Part shown: positions 6,251 to 8,274 of the stretch, piece after piece | Position numbering within the stretch: the first letter of the stretch is position 1 | Layout: each line of letters opens with the position of its first letter | Assembly (NCBI GenBank): GCA_945936265.1 | Contig: CAMETB010000059.1 | Coordinates: forward strand, 1-8,274 | DNA: 8,274 nucleotides | Direction: 5' to 3' | From: an uncultured Clostridia bacterium | GTDB taxonomy: Bacteria > Bacillota > Clostridia > Oscillospirales > CAG-272 | The notes under the pieces: model-generated | The model's database searches: none | What the model was told of the DNA's origin: nothing | Seen by the model: the letters and a program-made list of their open reading frames with translations, nothing else | Made by a program: the position numbers and the translations under genes

Positions 6251-6325
6251 TGGTGACCCGTACGAGAATCGAACTCATGATTCCACCTTGAGAGGGTGGC
6301 GTCTTAGCCGCTTGACCAACGGGCC
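6251..6325 (-). tRNA. tRNA-Glu (anticodon CUC), CCA encoded
   Basis: A 75-base cloverleaf. The acceptor stem GGCCCGT pairs with ACGGGTC (one G-U), with discriminator A and a genome-encoded CCA. The D-arm includes GGTCAAGCGG. The anticodon stem CACC/GGTG encloses the loop CTCTCAA, giving anticodon CUC, which reads GAG. The T-arm carries GTTCGATTC. It has a promoter directly upstream and a terminator directly downstream, so it is an independent single-tRNA unit, divergent from valS. CUC is a minor isoacceptor beside the usual UUC one. Confidence 0.95.
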
Positions 6326-6342
6326 TTATCAAATGCTTTTAC

Positions 6343-6371
6343 ATTGTATCATAACTTTTACGCTTTTGCAA
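6343..6371 (-). promoter_or_regulatory. Promoter of tRNA-Glu
   Basis: Minus-strand -35 TTGCAA (6366-6371), 17-base spacer, -10 TACAAT (6343-6348). The predicted start lies about 10 bases before the mature tRNA. The sequence just upstream of the -35 (6372-6402) is a run of A on this strand, an UP-element-like feature common for stable RNA genes. Confidence 0.8.
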
Positions 6372-6472
6372 GTCTTTTTTTCATTTTTTTATTTTTTTTT
6401 AAAATTTGCTTTTCCGACATTCTGAAATCCTTTTTAAGATACAAAAGAATTTTATAAATTTGAAAAAAAGTA

Positions 6473-6501
6473 TTGACAATTTGCCCGTCTCATTGTATAA
6501 T
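6473..6501 (+). promoter_or_regulatory. Perfect-consensus promoter upstream of the valS leader
   Basis: TTGACA (6473-6478), 17-base spacer, TATAAT (6496-6501), with AT-rich DNA upstream. It starts transcription near 6508, about 145 bases before the T-box leader, which has its own promoter. Confidence 0.85.
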
Positions 6502-6507
6502 ACATCC

Positions 6508-6612
6508 ATAAAAGGTTTTATCCTTTTAACAATATTCGGTTATAAATGCCCCCATTTATATCATATTGGAGAAATTCCGTCTCGTTTTTTGATGATGGGA
6601 TTTTTCCTTTTT
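6508..6612 (+). ncRNA. Candidate small structured RNA between tRNA-Glu and the valS T-box
   Basis: The roughly 105 nt after the consensus promoter contain three hairpins in a row. They are AAAAGG/CCTTTT (6510-6527), a perfect 8-bp TATAAATG/CATTTATA stem with a CCCC loop (6541-6560), and AAATTCC/GGGATTT with a long loop (6572-6603, one U-G pair). The last is followed by TTCCTTTTT. No open frame in it has a ribosome binding site. It may be a free small RNA ended by a weak terminator, or simply a longer 5' part of the valS leader. I do not recognise the family. Confidence 0.4.
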
Positions 6613-6615
6613 ATA

Positions 6616-6644
6616 TTGACTTTTCGAAAAATATGTGATAGAAT
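6616..6644 (+). promoter_or_regulatory. Proximal promoter of the valS T-box leader
   Basis: TTGACT (6616-6621), 17-base spacer, TAGAAT (6639-6644). The predicted start near 6651 coincides with the 5' base of T-box Stem I, as expected for a T-box transcript. Confidence 0.78.
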
Positions 6645-6650
6645 ATCTTA

Positions 6651-6880
6651 AACGCTATGACGAAAAGGAGTAGCCTTGCGAACAGACCTCAAAGAGAGCC
6701 GCCTTTGGTGTGACGCGGCAGGTGACGTTTGGTGAAGTAGTTTCCGAGCGGGGACGGCGAAATCAAGTAGCCGTACACGGTTTTCCTCCGTTATGGGTTT
6801 TGAGTGCGCTTTTTGCGAATTCAGGTGGTACCGCGTATTTTTGCGTCCTGACTTTTTGTCAGGGCGCTTTTATTATTTTT
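6651..6880 (+). promoter_or_regulatory. T-box riboswitch controlling valS (valine specifier GUA)
   Basis: A tRNA-sensing leader: uncharged tRNA-Val pairs with it and prevents termination, so valS is made when charged valine is scarce. Stem I is closed by CGCU (6653-6656) with AGCG (6747-6750) and then GAAA with UUUC. Above it, AGUA (6669-6672) faces GAA on the 3' side (loop E motif), and GUA (6737-6739), a valine codon, follows directly as the likely specifier. The distal part shows AGAGAG (6693-6698) and the GCCGC/GCGGC stem whose loop holds GGUGUGA. The T-box AGGTGGTACCGCG is at 6823-6835; its UGGU can pair with the ACCA end of tRNA-Val. A terminator follows at 6843-6867. Confidence 0.92.
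6843..6880 (+). terminator. T-box regulated terminator upstream of valS
   Basis: GCGTCCTGAC pairs with GTCAGGGCGC over 10 bp (one U-G) around TTTTT, followed by TTTTATTATTTTT. The T-box sequence just upstream can form the competing antiterminator when uncharged tRNA is bound. Confidence 0.9.
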
Positions 6881-6891
6881 AAGGAGATTTT

Positions 6892-8274
6892 ATGAAAGAA
6901 CTTGCCAAAACTTATTCTCCTGCCGATTTTGAGGAGAAAATTTACTCGAATTGGTGTGAAAAGGGTTATTTCACGCCGAAGATCGATAAGTCAAAACCGC
7001 ATTATTCCATAGTTATCCCTCCCCCGAACATAACGGGACAACTTCATATGGGACACGCTCTTGACAACACATTACAGGATATTCTTATAAGATACAAGCG
7101 CATGTGCGGATACTGCACCCTTTGGGTTCCGGGCACGGACCACGCCTCCATTGCGACCGAGGCAAAGATAGTCGAGGCTATGCGCAAAGAGGGGCTCACA
7201 AAAGACGACGTCGGTCGCGACGGCTTTTTAAAACGCGCCTGGGCGTGGAAAGAGCAATACGGCGGAAGAATTATATCGCAACTTAAAAAACTCGGTTCCT
7301 CTTGTGACTGGACAAGAGAGCGTTTTACCATGGATGAGGGATGTTCAAAGGCTGTAAAAGAAGTTTTTGTGCGCCTCTACAACAAAGGTCTTGTATACCG
7401 CGGAGAGAGGATTATAAACTGGTGTCCGCATTGTCTGACGTCCATATCCGACGCAGAGGTTGAATACGAGGAGCAGGACGGCCATTTCTGGCATATAAAA
7501 TATCCGTTCAAGGATGGTAGCGGCTATCTCGAATTTGCAACGACAAGGCCTGAGACTATGCTCGGAGATACTGCCGTCGCGGTAAATCCGAAAGACGAAA
7601 GATATAAGGATATTATCGGAAAAACCGTCATTGTTCCGCTTGTAAACCGTGAAGTTCCCGTCATTGCCGACGAGTACGTTGAGATGGATTTCGGAACTGG
7701 CGTTCGCAAGATAAGCGCCGCGCACGACCCCAACGACTTCGAGGTCGGAAAGCGCCATAATCTGCCCGTTATCAACGTTATGACCCCCGACGCCAAAATA
7801 ACCGACGACTACCCGAAATACGCGGGTATGGACAGGTACGAGGCAAGAAAAGCGATAGTTGAGGACTTAAAGGAGCAAGGCTATCTTATAAGGGTCGAGG
7901 ACTACCGCCACAACGTAGGCACTTGCTACCGTTGCGGAACAACTGTTGAGCCGAGGGTTTCTTTGCAATGGTTCGTTAAGATGGAGCCGCTTGCAAAACC
8001 CGCTATCGAGGCGGTACGTAACGGAGATATAAAGTTCGTCCCCGAAAGGTTTGAAAAAAACTATTTTCACTGGATGGAAAATATCCGCGACTGGTGTATA
8101 TCTCGTCAGCTCTGGTGGGGACACAGAATACCCGCATTTTACTGCGACGACTGCGGCGAGATTGCCGTAAGCAAGGACACCGAAGTATTCTGCCCCAAGT
8201 GCGGCAAGAAAATGAGGCAAGACCCCGACACGCTCGATACCTGGTTCTCCTCTGCCCTCTGGCCCTTCTCGACT
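6892..8274 (+). CDS. valS: Valyl-tRNA synthetase (partial, first 461 residues)
   Basis: Attaches valine to tRNA-Val in the cytoplasm (class I synthetase). The ATG at 6892 follows AAGGAG five bases upstream. In order: ATP-binding HIGH-type motif HMGH at residues 52-55, within PPPNITGQLHMGHAL; PGTDHASIATE (80-90); the CP1 editing domain with TTRPET (217-222), LGDTAVAVNP and AHDPNDFE (277-284), which removes mischarged threonine; Cys pairs CYRC (345-348), CDDC (418-421) and CPKC (434-437), the last two probably binding zinc; and RDWCISRQLWWGHRIP (399-414), a family hallmark. The frame is open to the edge; the KMSKS loop, anticodon-binding domain and C-terminal coiled coil lie outside (full length about 880 residues). 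One oddity: GTGVRKISAAHD replaces the usual GTG-VKITPAHD. It is controlled by the T-box leader. Confidence 0.97.
   Translation, partial: MKELAKTYSPADFEEKIYSNWCEKGYFTPKIDKSKPHYSIVIPPPNITGQLHMGHALDNTLQDILIRYKRMCGYCTLWVPGTDHASIATEAKIVEAMRKEGLTKDDVGRDGFLKRAWAWKEQYGGRIISQLKKLGSSCDWTRERFTMDEGCSKAVKEVFVRLYNKGLVYRGERIINWCPHCLTSISDAEVEYEEQDGHFWHIKYPFKDGSGYLEFATTRPETMLGDTAVAVNPKDERYKDIIGKTVIVPLVNREVPVIADEYVEMDFGTGVRKISAAHDPNDFEVGKRHNLPVINVMTPDAKITDDYPKYAGMDRYEARKAIVEDLKEQGYLIRVEDYRHNVGTCYRCGTTVEPRVSLQWFVKMEPLAKPAIEAVRNGDIKFVPERFEKNYFHWMENIRDWCISRQLWWGHRIPAFYCDDCGEIAVSKDTEVFCPKCGKKMRQDPDTLDTWFSSALWPFST

Noticed and set aside
6231..6325. Attachment site (att) at the 3' end of tRNA-Glu
   Set aside because: I found no second copy of the tRNA 3' end in the window and no integrase gene nearby. 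The GTTCGA at 6233-6238 belongs to the terminator hairpin.
6406..6651. 81-residue plus-strand frame before the T-box
   Set aside because: It spans two promoters and several RNA hairpins, has no ribosome binding site and reads as low-complexity AT-rich DNA.
6710..6895. 61-residue plus-strand frame within the T-box leader
   Set aside because: It lies inside the well-defined riboswitch and terminator and overlaps the valS start.
7044..8220. Several minus-strand frames opposite valS
   Set aside because: Antisense shadows of a clearly recognised synthetase gene.
1..8274. CRISPR array, retron-type reverse transcriptase, insertion sequence or transposase
   Set aside because: No regularly spaced direct repeats, no reverse transcriptase motif and no transposase or terminal inverted repeats were seen in either strand.

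Overview
The window looks like a piece of a low-to-moderate GC Bacillota chromosome, most likely a gut-type clostridium (inference). The reasons are near-consensus sigma-A promoters (almost all with exact 17-base spacers), strong GGAGG-type ribosome binding sites, many hairpin-plus-U-tract terminators, a T-box riboswitch in front of valS, and a small protein resembling the clostridial DUF6809 family.

Layout. (1) Positions 1-3147, minus strand: a two-gene operon from a textbook promoter (3119-3147). A roughly 180-nt structured leader ends in a UUCG-tetraloop hairpin and U-tract just before the first gene. Then come a 320-residue soluble protein I cannot name (1969-2931) and, 11 bases later, a long protein with a central coiled coil that runs off the left edge (1-1957). 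The last visible part of this second protein resembles the segment just before the motor domain of Upf1-like SF1 helicases; this is a tentative reading because the motor itself lies outside the window. (2) Positions 3193-4143, minus strand: three small accessory genes, namely a two-helix membrane protein, an XRE-type repressor with two promoters and an operator-like inverted repeat, and a DUF6809-like protein. (3) Positions 4144-4889: an AT-rich gap of about 750 bases holding two terminators and no supportable gene. (4) Positions 4890-6024, minus strand: gene remains, consisting of an AraC-type DNA-binding domain without its N-terminal part and a heavily decayed FAD-dependent oxidoreductase. 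(5) Positions 6110-6371, minus strand: tRNA-Glu(CUC) with its own promoter and a run of three terminators. (6) Positions 6473-8274, plus strand: a promoter driving a possible small structured RNA, then a second promoter, a T-box leader with a valine (GUA) specifier, and the first 461 codons of valyl-tRNA synthetase.

How it fits together. The right third is core genome: tRNA-Glu and valS diverge, and valS is switched on when uncharged tRNA-Val binds its T-box. The middle is degraded metabolic DNA. The left half is accessory in character: small regulator and membrane genes next to an unfamiliar two-gene operon with a structured 5' RNA. That operon is the best candidate for an undescribed system, possibly a defence or nucleic-acid-processing module, but the function is inference and depends on the sequence beyond the left edge.
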